Source: Arhodomonas sp052060015
Lineage (GTDB): Bacteria; Pseudomonadota; Gammaproteobacteria; Nitrococcales; Nitrococcaceae
Length of the DNA: 64,000 bases
Direction: 5' to 3'
Assembly: GCF_052060015.1 (NCBI RefSeq)
Contig: NZ_JBPODZ010000007.1
Location: forward strand, 134,196-198,195
The notes beneath the pieces were generated by a model, which saw only the letters and a list, made by a program, of their open reading frames with translations, was not told where the DNA came from and did no database searches. Made by a program: the position numbers and the translations under genes. Each line of letters starts with the position of its first letter. Positions within the stretch are counted from its first letter, which is position 1. Positions 1 through 10,447 of the stretch are shown one piece after another.

Positions 1-519
1 GGCTTCCGTTTCGTGCTCAAGTTCAGTCGCTATGGCAGCCACATGAAACGACTGAAGGATCCGGAGGCCAGTCTCCCGCGCTTCCAGGAGGTGGCGGAGG
101 CACTCGGTGACAGCCTCGGTGGGGTGCTGCTGCAGCTGCCGCCGCGCTGGCGGCCGGTGCCGGAGCGCCTGGACGCCTTTCTCGCCGCTGCCCCCGGTGG
201 TTGGGATTGGGCGGTGGAGTTCCGGGATCCACGCTGGCTTGTCGATGACGTCTTCGGCGTCTTGCGTGATCGTGGCGCGGCGCTTTGCGTGCACGATGCC
301 ATTGCCGACCATCCCCGCGTGACCACGGCCGATCGGGTGTACCTGCGCCTGCACGGCGGGCCGGAAACGCCGGGTTACTCCGATGCGGCGCTCGACGACT
401 GGGCCGGGTGGCTTGCCGGCGAGCGTGCTGCCGGTCGTGAGGTGTGGGCGTTCTTCAACAACGACACCGTCGGCCACGCGGTGGCCGACGCGCGCCGGCT
501 GCGGGCTCGTCTGGGCTGA
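1..519 (+). CDS. DUF72 (YecE-like) protein, C-terminal part
   Basis: The reading frame is open from the first base, so the 5' end lies outside the window and about 172 C-terminal residues remain of a family usually near 250-290. The stretch VEFRDPRW, the VYLRLHG strand and the WAFFNND motif near the end are typical of DUF72, a TIM-barrel-like family whose biochemical role is not settled. The stop lies 11 bp from the stop of the convergent SDR gene, so the two do not form an operon. Family assignment is firm; function is unknown. Confidence 0.85.
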   Translation, partial: GFRFVLKFSRYGSHMKRLKDPEASLPRFQEVAEALGDSLGGVLLQLPPRWRPVPERLDAFLAAAPGGWDWAVEFRDPRWLVDDVFGVLRDRGAALCVHDAIADHPRVTTADRVYLRLHGGPETPGYSDAALDDWAGWLAGERAAGREVWAFFNNDTVGHAVADARRLRARLG

Positions 520-530
520 CCCGATCCCCG

Positions 531-1364
531 CTACGGACGGATGAACAGGTCCAGCTGCAGCTCCCCTTCGGAACGGTCCGAGTCCACGCGGTAGCGGCTG
601 AAGTCGCTGACCCCCGCCTGCCGGAGCACCTGCTCGTCGATGAAGAAGTTGCCGGTGCACTCCCGTGCCGGCCGGGTCAGTATCCAGTGGGCGGCGTCGG
701 CGACGATGGTGGGGTAACGGCCCCGCGATGAGACCTCCGGGCCACCGAGGAGATTGTCCACCGCGGCGGTCTTCAGCAACGTGCGTGGCCACAGGGCGTT
801 GAAGCCCACACCTCGGTCGCGGAACTCCTCGGCCATGCCGAGCACGCACATGCTCATCCCGTACTTGGAGATGGTGTAGGCGGGATGGTCCCGGAACCAG
901 CGTGGATGCATGTCCAGCGGTGGCGCGAGCATCAGGACATGGGGGTTGCCCGCGTTGAACAGGTGCGGGAGGCACTTCTGGGTGCACAGGTACGTCCCGC
1001 GGGTGTTGACCTGCTGCAGGAGATCGAAGCGTTTCAGCGGCAGCTCCAGGGTGCCGGCCAGGTTGATGGCGCTGGCGTTGTTGACCAGGACGTCGATGCC
1101 GCCGAAGCGCTCCACCGCCTTCGCCACCGCCGTTTCGACGCTGGTCTCGTCGCGGATATCGGTGACCACCGGCAGCGCCCGGCCGCCGGCGGCCTCGATC
1201 TCCTCGGCGGCGCTGTAAATGGTCCCCGGGAGTTTCGGGTGGGGCTCCGCGGTCTTGGCCGCGATGACCACGTTGGCCCCGTCGCGGGCGGCCCGCAGGC
1301 CGATGGCCTTGCCCACGCCACGGCTCGCGCCGGTTATGAACAGTGTCTTTCCCTTCAGGTCCAT
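531..1364 (-). CDS. HSDL2-like short-chain dehydrogenase/reductase
   Basis: This 277-residue classical SDR strongly resembles the dehydrogenase domain of HSDL2-type proteins. It has the nucleotide loop TGASRGVGKAIG, the family phrase AAKTAEPHPKLPGTIY, NNAS, and the catalytic YTISK tetrad segment. HSDL2 homologues are linked to lipid or fatty-acid metabolism, but the substrate is unknown. I start at the ATG at 1364, which has a GGAGGAGG ribosome site just upstream; the frame stays open 18 codons further without a better start. It is separated from the symporter gene by a terminator and is probably its own unit. Confidence 0.85.
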   Translation of the reverse strand: MDLKGKTLFITGASRGVGKAIGLRAARDGANVVIAAKTAEPHPKLPGTIYSAAEEIEAAGGRALPVVTDIRDETSVETAVAKAVERFGGIDVLVNNASAINLAGTLELPLKRFDLLQQVNTRGTYLCTQKCLPHLFNAGNPHVLMLAPPLDMHPRWFRDHPAYTISKYGMSMCVLGMAEEFRDRGVGFNALWPRTLLKTAAVDNLLGGPEVSSRGRYPTIVADAAHWILTRPARECTGNFFIDEQVLRQAGVSDFSRYRVDSDRSEGELQLDLFIRP

Positions 1365-1421
1365 GCCGGTCGATACCTCCTCCTCGTTCGCCGGCACCAT
1401 AGCACGGTGGATCCCCACAAC

Positions 1422-1446
1422 GAGAAAGGGCCCCCGAAGGGGCCCT
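1422..1446 (-). terminator. Rho-independent terminator after the symporter gene
   Basis: On the minus strand a 7-bp GGGCCCC/GGGGCCC stem with a TTCG tetraloop is followed by TTTCTCGTT. It lies just past the symporter stop codon and fits a strong intrinsic terminator for the symporter operon. Confidence 0.85.
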
Positions 1447-1469
1447 CGTGAGCGGGAGCGGCGTCCGGC

Positions 1470-3260
1470 TCAGTGGCCGGTCGCCTCGCCCGCGCCGCGG
1501 GGCACGCGGACGTTCTCCACCAGGTGCTGGATATGCTCCGGCGGCGGAGCGGTGGCCCGGGAGACCAGATAGGCCACGATCACGTTGAGCAATGCGCCCA
1601 GGGCACCGAAGGACTCCGGCTGGATGGTGAGGAAGTAGTATTCCGGCTCGTTGGGCAGCATGTTGGTGCCCGGCACGAAGAACCAGCCCTTGTACGTGAA
1701 GATGTACAGCAGGGTGCTGGTCAGGCCGACGAGCATGCCCGCGATGGCGCCGGCGGTGTTCATGCGCTTGTTGAAGATGCCGAGCATGAGCACCGGGAAC
1801 AGCGACGACGCCGCCAGGCCGAAGGCCAGGGCCACCACCTGTGCCGCGAAGCCCGGTGGGTTCAGGCCCAGGTAACCGGCCACGATCACCGCACCCGCCA
1901 TGGACAGGCGAGCGGCGAGCAATTCCGCCCTTTCGCCGATATTGGGGTTGAATACCCCCTTGATCAGGTCATGGGAGACCGCCGAGGAGATGGCCATGAG
2001 CAGCCCGGCCGCCGTGGACAGTGCCGCCGCGAGGCCGCCGGCCACCGCGAGGGCGATCACCCAGTTGGGCAACTGCGCGATCTCTGGGTTGGCCATCACC
2101 ATGATGTCCCGGTCGACCTCGAGCTCGCTGCCGGCCCAGCCGAACTCCTCCTCGGCCGTCTGGGCGAACTCCTCGTTGGCATCGTTGTAGTACTGGATCT
2201 GGCCGTCGCCGTTCTTGTCCTCCCAGGCGAGCAGGCCGGTCTGCTCCCAGTTGCGGAACCAGTCCGGCCGTTCCTCGTAGGCGAGGGTGGATTCCACCTC
2301 GGTCGCCGCACCGCCCTTCACCGTCTGGATCAGGTTGAAGTAGGACATGGCACCCACGGCCGGGGCGGTGGTGTAGAGGATGGCGATGAACAGCAGCGCC
2401 CAGAAGGCCGACCGGCGGGCGTCCACCACCCGCGGCACCGTGAAGAAGCGCACGATGACGTGGGGCAGACCCGCCGTGCCGATCATCAGCGACATCGCGA
2501 GCATCATCATGTTGAAGGTGTTGCCCTCTTCCATCTTCGTGTATTCCGTGAAGCCGAGATCCACGAGGATTTGGTCGAGGGTGTTGAGCAGGTACTGCCC
2601 GCTGCTCGCGCCGGTCTCGATGGTCGCCCCGAGGCCGAGCTGGGGCAGGGGGTTGCCGGTGATCTGCAGCGAAATGAAGATCGCCGGGACCGTATAGGCG
2701 AAGATAAGCACCACGTACTGCGCGATCTGCGTGTAGGTGATGCCCTTCATGCCACCGAGCACGGAGTAGAAGAACACGATGGCCATGCCGATGAGCAGGC
2801 CCGTGGTGTACTCGGTCTCCAGGAACCGCGAGAACGCCACCCCGATGCCCTTCATCTGCCCGATGACGTAGGTCAGCGAGGCGACGATGAGGCAGACGAC
2901 GGCGATGATGCGCGCGGTCTTGGAGTAGAAGCGGTCGCCGATGAACTCGGGCACCGTGAACTTGCCGAACTTGCGCAGGTAGGGCGCGAGTAGCAGCGCC
3001 AGGAGCACGTAGCCACCGGTCCAGCCGAGCAGGTAGACCGAGGCGTCATAGCCCATGAAGGCGATCAGCCCGGCCATGGAGATGAACGAGGCCGCGGACA
3101 TCCAGTCCGCCGCCGTGGCCATGCCGTTGGCGATGGGGTTCACCCCCTTGCCGGCCACGTAGTACTCGCCGGTGCTGCCGGCCCGCGCCCATATGGCGAT
3201 GCCGATATAGAGCGCGAACGTGGCGCCGACGACGATGTAGGTGAGTACTGTAAGGTCCAT
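1470..3260 (-). CDS. Na+/solute symporter, ActP-like (VC_2705 subfamily)
   Basis: This 596-residue sodium:solute symporter (SSS/SLC5) has about 13 hydrophobic segments. It begins with a YYVAGKGVNPIANGMATAAD region typical of the acetate permease-like branch. The neighbouring DUF4212 gene, 18 bp upstream, is the usual small partner of the VC_2705 subfamily. With acs and a sigma-54 two-component system beside it, the likely substrate is acetate or another short organic acid. Residues 348-360 in an extra-membrane loop read like an EF-hand loop (D-x-N-x-D-G-x-I). The start at 3260 has a GGGGAGGGG ribosome site. Expression probably comes from the sigma-54 promoter upstream of the DUF4212 gene. Confidence 0.9.
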   Translation of the reverse strand: MDLTVLTYIVVGATFALYIGIAIWARAGSTGEYYVAGKGVNPIANGMATAADWMSAASFISMAGLIAFMGYDASVYLLGWTGGYVLLALLLAPYLRKFGKFTVPEFIGDRFYSKTARIIAVVCLIVASLTYVIGQMKGIGVAFSRFLETEYTTGLLIGMAIVFFYSVLGGMKGITYTQIAQYVVLIFAYTVPAIFISLQITGNPLPQLGLGATIETGASSGQYLLNTLDQILVDLGFTEYTKMEEGNTFNMMMLAMSLMIGTAGLPHVIVRFFTVPRVVDARRSAFWALLFIAILYTTAPAVGAMSYFNLIQTVKGGAATEVESTLAYEERPDWFRNWEQTGLLAWEDKNGDGQIQYYNDANEEFAQTAEEEFGWAGSELEVDRDIMVMANPEIAQLPNWVIALAVAGGLAAALSTAAGLLMAISSAVSHDLIKGVFNPNIGERAELLAARLSMAGAVIVAGYLGLNPPGFAAQVVALAFGLAASSLFPVLMLGIFNKRMNTAGAIAGMLVGLTSTLLYIFTYKGWFFVPGTNMLPNEPEYYFLTIQPESFGALGALLNVIVAYLVSRATAPPPEHIQHLVENVRVPRGAGEATGH

Positions 3261-3278
3261 TGCTAGATCCCCTCCCCC

Positions 3279-3551
3279 TTATTCTTCGTGGACGTTGTAC
3301 TTGCGATCCAGCGTGTTCATCTTGAACACGTACACGAGGATCAGGATCAGGAACAGGTAGATGGAGCCCTGCTGGGCGATCCAGAACCCAAGGGGATAGC
3401 CCCCGATGAGGACGTTGTTAAGCAGCGGGGCCAGCAGGATCCCGAAGATAAAGGGGACCACAAACCAGATGACGAGCAGCGTCAGCAATAGCCGTACGTG
3501 CTCCTTCCAGTAGGCGGCCGCCGAATCCTGGCGTGCGGATTCGTCCGACAT
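3279..3551 (-). CDS. DUF4212 symporter small subunit
   Basis: This 90-residue protein has two membrane segments (about residues 20-45 and 55-80), a short cytoplasmic N-terminus with AYWKEHVRL, and the ending MNTLDRKYNVHEE. This is the DUF4212/TIGR03647 family, found directly upstream of VC_2705-type sodium/solute symporters and presumed to be an accessory subunit. A GAGGAGGAG ribosome site precedes the ATG. It is the first gene of the two-gene symporter operon. Confidence 0.92.
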   Translation of the reverse strand: MSDESARQDSAAAYWKEHVRLLLTLLVIWFVVPFIFGILLAPLLNNVLIGGYPLGFWIAQQGSIYLFLILILVYVFKMNTLDRKYNVHEE

Positions 3552-3634
3552 TGTTCTCCTCCTCTGTTGTCGACTCGGTGCGGTTACAATCCCTGTCGCG
3601 GCCGGGGATGAACCCTCGACCCGGAACCGGGAAA

Positions 3635-3650
3635 AGCAATATTCATGCCC
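3635..3650 (-). promoter_or_regulatory. Sigma-54 (-24/-12) promoter for the symporter operon
   Basis: On the minus strand the site reads GGGCATGAATATTGCT. This matches the sigma-54 consensus TGGCACG-N4-TTGCW, with the essential GG and GC pairs at the correct 10-nt separation. The predicted transcript starts about 70 nt before the DUF4212 ATG. An NtrC-family activator is encoded nearby, and the acs gene has an equivalent site. Confidence 0.75.
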
Positions 3651-3703
3651 GCGCCAGCCCCCTGGTCACAACGGGTTGGCGCGTCAGGCGAACGGGAACG
3701 GCC

Positions 3704-3739
3704 GTTACCGATGGGAACGGAAGCGTTACCCACGGTAAC
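3704..3739. promoter_or_regulatory. Tandem GTTAC-N5-GTAAC activator sites (symporter)
   Basis: Two 15-bp dyads lie here: GTTACCGATGGGAAC (3704-3718, one arm imperfect) and GTTACCCACGGTAAC (3725-3739, perfect arms). Their centres are 21 bp apart, about two helical turns. The near site begins 54 bp from the outer edge of the sigma-54 promoter, where enhancer-type sites for NtrC-family activators are expected. The same arrangement precedes acs. Confidence 0.7.
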
Positions 3740-3753
3740 AGCCGTCCATGCGC

Positions 3754-5691
<1,938 letters not shown>

Positions 5692-5766
5692 CCTGCTTCT
5701 CCTCCTTTCAGGCTGATGTCTTCACGTCCGTCGGGAAATGGGTGTTGTCACCTCGCAGCGCTCTTT

Positions 5767-5782
5767 TGCAACTTTCGTTCCG
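5767..5782 (-). promoter_or_regulatory. Sigma-54 (-24/-12) promoter for acs
   Basis: On the minus strand the site reads CGGAACGAAAGTTGCA. The invariant GG (-24) and GC (-12) are present with correct spacing and a full TTGCA at -12. The predicted start site is about 65 nt before the acs ATG. Confidence 0.75.
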
Positions 5783-5835
5783 GCTCGTCGTGGGCTTCTC
5801 GCCCCTTCTTTCGGGGCTTTGCTGCGTGATTCTCC

Positions 5836-5870
5836 GTTACGTGGGGTAACGGCCCGTCACTCCCGGTAAC
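5836..5870. promoter_or_regulatory. Tandem GTTAC-N5-GTAAC activator sites (acs)
   Basis: The dyads are GTTACGTGGGGTAAC (5836-5850) and GTCACTCCCGGTAAC (5856-5870, one mismatch), with centres 20 bp apart. The near site starts 54 bp from the edge of the acs sigma-54 promoter, the same distance as upstream of the DUF4212 gene. They lie just past the stop codon of the response regulator gene and are probably its binding sites. Confidence 0.7.
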
Positions 5871-5882
5871 GATAACGCCAGA

Positions 5883-7232
5883 TTAGGCTCTCTCGCCAGA
5901 ACCGGTCGTAGCCGGGCGGGGAATGCCCAGTCGCTGGCGCCGCTCCCACAGCGCCTTGCGGCTGATTCCGAGCCGCCGGGCGATCTCGGTTTCGGTCATG
6001 TGATCCTGGTGACGCAGCACGAACTCGCGGAAGTAGCCCTCCAGGGACATGTCGGGAAAGCCGGGGTCCTCGGGCTCCTCGCCGGCGGGCAGGCCTAGCA
6101 GGTCCGCGGTGAGGGCCGTGGATTCGGCGAGGATCACCGCGCGCTCGATGGCGTTCTCCAACTCGCGGACATTGCCCGGCCAGTGGTAGGCCCGGATCGC
6201 CTCCAGTGCGTCGTCGCTGAGGCGCATCGGCGGGCGATTGAGCCGGCGGCAGGCCTTATCGAGCAGGAACCGCGCGAGGGCCGGCAGGTCCTCGCTGCGC
6301 TCGCGCAGGGGGGGCAACCGGATCTCCATGACCTGGATGCGGAAGTAGAGGTCCTCGCGGAAGTCGCCGGAGCGTACCATCGCCCCGAGGTCGCGATGGG
6401 TGGCGGCCACCAGCCGGACATCGACCCGGCTCGGACGGTCCGAGCCCACCCGGCGGATCTCGCCCTCCTGGAGTACCCGCAGCAGCCGGGCCTGGGCCGC
6501 CAACGGCAGCTCCCCCACCTCGTCGAGGAACAGCGTGCCCCCGTCGGCGGATTCAACCAGCCCCCGGCGCCGGCCATCGGCCCCGGTGAAGGCCCCCTTC
6601 TCGTGGCCGAACAACTCCGCCTCGATCAGCGATTCCGGAATGGCGGCGCAGTTCACCGCCACCAGGGCCGCTTCCCGGCGTGGGCTGCGCTCGTGCAGGG
6701 CGCGGGCGACGAGCTCCTTACCGGTGCCGGATTCGCCGAGGATGAGCACCGTGGTGTCGGTGGGGGCGACCTTGTCGATGCGGCGGAATACCGCCTGCAT
6801 GGCCTCGGAGTCGCCGACGATCCCGCTGACCGGATAGGCGGCCTCCACGTCGGCCCGCAGGGCCTCGTTCTGCCGGCTCATCTGGGTCTCCTTGATGGCA
6901 CGTCGGACGGTTAGCAGCAGGTCGTCGCTGTCGAAGGGCTTGGCGATATAGTCCACCGCGCCCTCGCGCATGGCCGCCACCGCGGAGCGGACGCTCGCGT
7001 AGCTGGTCATGATGATCACCGGCACCTCCGGGGCACGGCGCACCGCCTCGATGCCCTCGGCCCCCGGCAGCCGTAGGTCGGCAAGGATGATGTCGAAGCG
7101 GCCGAGGTCGGCGCTTTCCTCCGCCTCCTCGAGTGACCCCGCCTCGGTGACCTCCATGCCGTCGCGGGTGAGCAGCCGCCGCACGGAGCGGCGGATGACC
7201 TTCTCGTCCTCGATGATCAGCACCCGTGGCAT
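5883..7232 (-). CDS. NtrC-family sigma-54 response regulator
   Basis: From the ATG at 7232 the protein has 449 residues in three parts. The receiver domain is at 1-120, with acidic residues E8-D9 and phospho-acceptor D52 in LADLRLPG. The AAA+ domain has Walker A GESGTGKE, the sigma-54 contact loop GAFTGA and LFLDEVGEL. A Fis-type helix-turn-helix sits at the C-terminus (TETEIARRLGISRKALWERR). A GTG overlapping the kinase stop at 7244-7247 is an alternative start; I prefer 7232 because it has a GAGGGAG ribosome site and begins exactly at the receiver. It is the partner of the adjacent kinase and the obvious activator of the two sigma-54 promoters nearby. Confidence 0.95.
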   Translation of the reverse strand: MPRVLIIEDEKVIRRSVRRLLTRDGMEVTEAGSLEEAEESADLGRFDIILADLRLPGAEGIEAVRRAPEVPVIIMTSYASVRSAVAAMREGAVDYIAKPFDSDDLLLTVRRAIKETQMSRQNEALRADVEAAYPVSGIVGDSEAMQAVFRRIDKVAPTDTTVLILGESGTGKELVARALHERSPRREAALVAVNCAAIPESLIEAELFGHEKGAFTGADGRRRGLVESADGGTLFLDEVGELPLAAQARLLRVLQEGEIRRVGSDRPSRVDVRLVAATHRDLGAMVRSGDFREDLYFRIQVMEIRLPPLRERSEDLPALARFLLDKACRRLNRPPMRLSDDALEAIRAYHWPGNVRELENAIERAVILAESTALTADLLGLPAGEEPEDPGFPDMSLEGYFREFVLRHQDHMTETEIARRLGISRKALWERRQRLGIPRPATTGSGERA

Positions 7233-7243
7233 ACGCGTCTCCC

Positions 7244-10165
7244 TCACTCCTCGCTCGCCGGCAGCACCACCAGCACCACCGTTCCGCGCTGGCGGCCCCA
7301 GCGCTCGCGGATGCGCAGCTCGCCGTCATGCTCGCGGACGATGTTGTAGACTAGCGGCAGGCCCAGGCCCGTGCCGCGACCGGGGCGCTTGGTGGTGAAG
7401 AACGGCTCCATGATCTTGTCCCGGATATGCGCGGGGATCCCGGGCCCGTTGTCCACCACCCGGATCTCCACACGGCCGTGACGTCGGGCGGCCGTGACGC
7501 TGATGCGGCCGCCGTCGCCGCAGGCGTCCACGGCATTGGTAAACAGGTTCACGAACACCTGCACCAGGCGCTGCATGTCCCCGTGCACCGTCAGCCCCTC
7601 GTCGATGCGCCGCCGGAGCTCCACTCCCCGTGCGCGCTTGGACAGGCGTACCAGGCGTTCCGCCTCGCCGATCACCTCCGCCACCGAGACGGTCACCGGC
7701 CGATGACCATCGGAGCCCCCGGCGTGGGCGTAGCTGACCAGGGTCTGGACGATGTTGTTGATGCGCTGTGCCTCGGTGAGTATGTCCTCGGCGTACTCCG
7801 GGAGCTCGCCGGCTTCCACGCCGGCGCGCAGCTCCTGGGCCAGGCAGGTGATGCCGGTGACCGGGTTGCCGATCTCGTGGGCCACGCCGGCGGCGAGCCG
7901 GCCGATGGAGGCCAGGCGTTCGCTGTGGGTGAGCTCCTCCTCGAGGCGCTGGAGCTCGGTGACGTCCTCCACCAGCAGCAGCCGATCCCCGGGCTCACCC
8001 CGGCGAGCACCGCCGATAAACGCCCGGTGCAGCGACAGCCACCGGGTCTCCTCGACCAGGGCCAGGGGCCGCTTGTGGGCGTGGCTCTCATCGGAGGCCA
8101 GGAAGCTGCCCAGCAGTTCCCCCCAGGGAGGGCGCAGCTCCTGGATCCGGCGGCCGATCACCCGGGCGGCGGACAGGCCGGTGAGCGTCTGCATCGCCGG
8201 GTTCCAGCGCACGATGCGGTCGCTCGGGGTCACCGCCACCACGCCTAGGGGGAGGTCCTCGAGGATCTGGCGGTGATAGCGGCGGAGCTCGTCGAGCTCG
8301 GCGGCGAGCCCGCGGAAGCGGCTGTGTGAGCGCTCCAGGCGCTCCTCGATGAGGCGGACGTTCTGCGCCAGCGCCGTGCGGGTGTCGGTGTCCACCCGCA
8401 GGCGCTCGTCGACGATCATGCGCGCGAGGATGGGGCCCATCATGCCGGAGAGGTTGCGCTCGATCTGCTCGCGGAGCTGCTGCAGCCGGTCGGGACGGGT
8501 CTCGTTCCAGTCGATGCCCTGATCCGCGAGTGCCTTGGCCACCTCGGCACGCCCCGCCGCCGCTCCGGTGACCGGTGCCAGCTGCTCGACGAACTGCTCC
8601 GGGGATTCCAGCACCAGCGCCCCGCGGGGAATGGCGGTGCTGACGTCCCGGCAGGCCGCCGCCGCCTCGCCCTCGCGCTCGCCCTGGCGCGTGACCAATG
8701 ACACCAAAGCGAAGACCAGCGCGTTCAGGCTCACCGACCAGAACGCCACCGCAGAGAAGTGCCCGGCGCTCTGGGTGCGCTCGATGTCCACGCCGATGAT
8801 GGTCACCGGGCTCACCGTCGTCAGCGCCGGCAGCAGCGCGGTCGCCGCCCACACCGAACCGCCGGCGAGCAGCCCGGCGATGAATCCGGCGCGGGTGGCC
8901 CGCGTCCAGGCCAGAACGGCGACGACGCCCGGCAGGAACTGCGCCATGGCCAGGAATGAGAGCAGCCCCCAGGAGACCAGGCCTTCGGTGCGCACGAGGA
9001 TGAGATAGAACAGGTATCCGGCGGCGATGATCGCGGCGATGAGCGTCCGTCGGGCCCAGCGCAGCGCCCTGTAGAGATCGCGCTCGGGGTCCGGCCGTAC
9101 CACCGGCAGCAGCAGGTGGTGCAGGCACATCGACGACAGCGCCAGGGTGGTGACGATGATCATGGCGCTGGCCGCCGAGATGCCGCCCAGGTAGGCGACC
9201 ATCGCGAGGGTGGGTGAATCGCTGGCCATCGCCATCGCCAGCACGTAGTAGTCGGGGATGACCCCGGGGGCGATCACGTGGCCGGCCCAAAGGATGGGCG
9301 GAATGGCCACCGACACCGCCAGCAGGTACAGGGGAAAGCCCCATCCGGCCACCACCAGGGCCCGCGGGTTGAAGTTCTCGGTGAACATCATGTGGAACTG
9401 CCGCGGAAGCAGGAACGCGGCCCCGAAGGCGATGAACAGCAGCCCGCCCCAGGCGCCCTCGCGCATGGGGGCATAGAAGCGCTCGAGGGTCGCCGGGTGT
9501 GTGGCCAGCCATTGCTCGAGGCCGCTAAAGCCACTGAAGGCCATGCGCACGGCGATGATGGCGACCAGCAGCAGGGCCAGCAGCTTGATCAGCGACTCGA
9601 AGGCGATCGCTGCCACCAGCCCGGCGTGTTTCTCCCGTGGCGTAACGTGTCGTGCCCCGAAGATGATGGCGAAGACGGTGACGATCACGCAGAAGCCGAT
9701 GGCGATGGGGCCGGGGGAGCTCTGGGCGCTTAGGACCTGGGTGGACTCCGCCACGGCACGGATCTGCAGAGCGAGGTAGGGGAGGCTGCCGGTGAGCATT
9801 AGCAGCGTCGCGAGCACCCCTGCCGCCTGGCTGTTGAAGCGGAAGGCAAAGACGTCGGCGAGAGAGGTGAGCTGCCACTGCCGGGTTAGCCGCAGCAGCG
9901 GCATCAGCAGCACGGGGGTCAGGGCCATGGCCATGGCCACGCCGAGATAGATGGTCAGGAAGCCGATGCCGACGCGATCGGCGAAGCCCACTGCCCCGTA
10001 ATAGCTCCAAGTGGTGGCGTAGACGCCCAGGGAAAGGACGTATACCGCTGGATGGGCGGCGAGCCGGCGCGCCCGTTCATGGCGTTCGGTGCCGTAGGCG
10101 ATCAGGAACAGCAGCAGCAGGTACGCGACGGCGAAGGCCGAGAGCGTACCGAGATCAAACCTCAT
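7244..10165 (-). CDS. Symporter-histidine kinase fusion (SSS-PAS-HisKA-HATPase)
   Basis: This 973-residue protein has an N-terminal sodium:solute symporter-like domain with about 13 membrane segments (residues 1-500). A linker follows, then a PAS domain (about 635-740), the HisKA motif AHEIGNP with phospho-accepting His763, and a HATPase_c domain (N box near 873, DNGPGIP near 905, GTGLGLP near 932). It ends right after the ATPase domain with no receiver. It resembles the CrbS/MxtR type of acetate sensor, but here the partner is an NtrC-type rather than a LuxR-type regulator. Whether the transporter half moves solute is unknown. It overlaps the upstream small gene by 11 bp and is coupled to the regulator gene. 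Confidence 0.93.
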   Translation of the reverse strand: MRFDLGTLSAFAVAYLLLLFLIAYGTERHERARRLAAHPAVYVLSLGVYATTWSYYGAVGFADRVGIGFLTIYLGVAMAMALTPVLLMPLLRLTRQWQLTSLADVFAFRFNSQAAGVLATLLMLTGSLPYLALQIRAVAESTQVLSAQSSPGPIAIGFCVIVTVFAIIFGARHVTPREKHAGLVAAIAFESLIKLLALLLVAIIAVRMAFSGFSGLEQWLATHPATLERFYAPMREGAWGGLLFIAFGAAFLLPRQFHMMFTENFNPRALVVAGWGFPLYLLAVSVAIPPILWAGHVIAPGVIPDYYVLAMAMASDSPTLAMVAYLGGISAASAMIIVTTLALSSMCLHHLLLPVVRPDPERDLYRALRWARRTLIAAIIAAGYLFYLILVRTEGLVSWGLLSFLAMAQFLPGVVAVLAWTRATRAGFIAGLLAGGSVWAATALLPALTTVSPVTIIGVDIERTQSAGHFSAVAFWSVSLNALVFALVSLVTRQGEREGEAAAACRDVSTAIPRGALVLESPEQFVEQLAPVTGAAAGRAEVAKALADQGIDWNETRPDRLQQLREQIERNLSGMMGPILARMIVDERLRVDTDTRTALAQNVRLIEERLERSHSRFRGLAAELDELRRYHRQILEDLPLGVVAVTPSDRIVRWNPAMQTLTGLSAARVIGRRIQELRPPWGELLGSFLASDESHAHKRPLALVEETRWLSLHRAFIGGARRGEPGDRLLLVEDVTELQRLEEELTHSERLASIGRLAAGVAHEIGNPVTGITCLAQELRAGVEAGELPEYAEDILTEAQRINNIVQTLVSYAHAGGSDGHRPVTVSVAEVIGEAERLVRLSKRARGVELRRRIDEGLTVHGDMQRLVQVFVNLFTNAVDACGDGGRISVTAARRHGRVEIRVVDNGPGIPAHIRDKIMEPFFTTKRPGRGTGLGLPLVYNIVREHDGELRIRERWGRQRGTVVLVVLPASEE

Positions 10166-10352
10166 GATGGCCCAGGCGTCGGAGGCTGATCGCGATGGCG
10201 GCGATCACCCCGGCCCAGAGCAGGAACGGCGTGTACCAGGGCGGCGCGAGCCGGGACCACCAATCGCTCGCCGGGGAGGCAAATACCAGGATCGTCAACA
10301 GGAAGGTGACGATACTGGGCGCATGGGGCCCGTAGTCGATGTGTACGGCCAT
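10155..10352 (-). CDS. Small two-helix membrane protein before the symporter-kinase
   Basis: A 65-residue protein with two hydrophobic stretches (about residues 12-28 and 40-58) separated by a Trp/Pro-rich loop (DWWSRLAPPWYTP), ending in a basic RRLGHHEV tail. The ATG has an AGGAGAG ribosome site. Its 3' end overlaps the start of the symporter-kinase by 11 bp, indicating translational coupling. I do not recognise a named family. By position and size it could be an accessory subunit of the sensor, as DUF4212 is for the separate symporter. Confidence 0.75.
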   Translation of the reverse strand: MAVHIDYGPHAPSIVTFLLTILVFASPASDWWSRLAPPWYTPFLLWAGVIAAIAISLRRLGHHEV

Positions 10353-10447
10353 CGGCTCTCCTCCTGCGGCTTCCCTGCGGTGTCGGGGTTGCCCCGCTTA
10401 TTTGTTACTTAAGGTATCACAACCATGGTTGGCGGAGGGAATACCGC

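Noticed and set aside
1473..2993. 506-codon open frame opposite the symporter gene
   Set aside because: Low-complexity composition (His, Gln, Gly, Arg) mirrors the hydrophobic symporter codons on the other strand; no recognisable domain.
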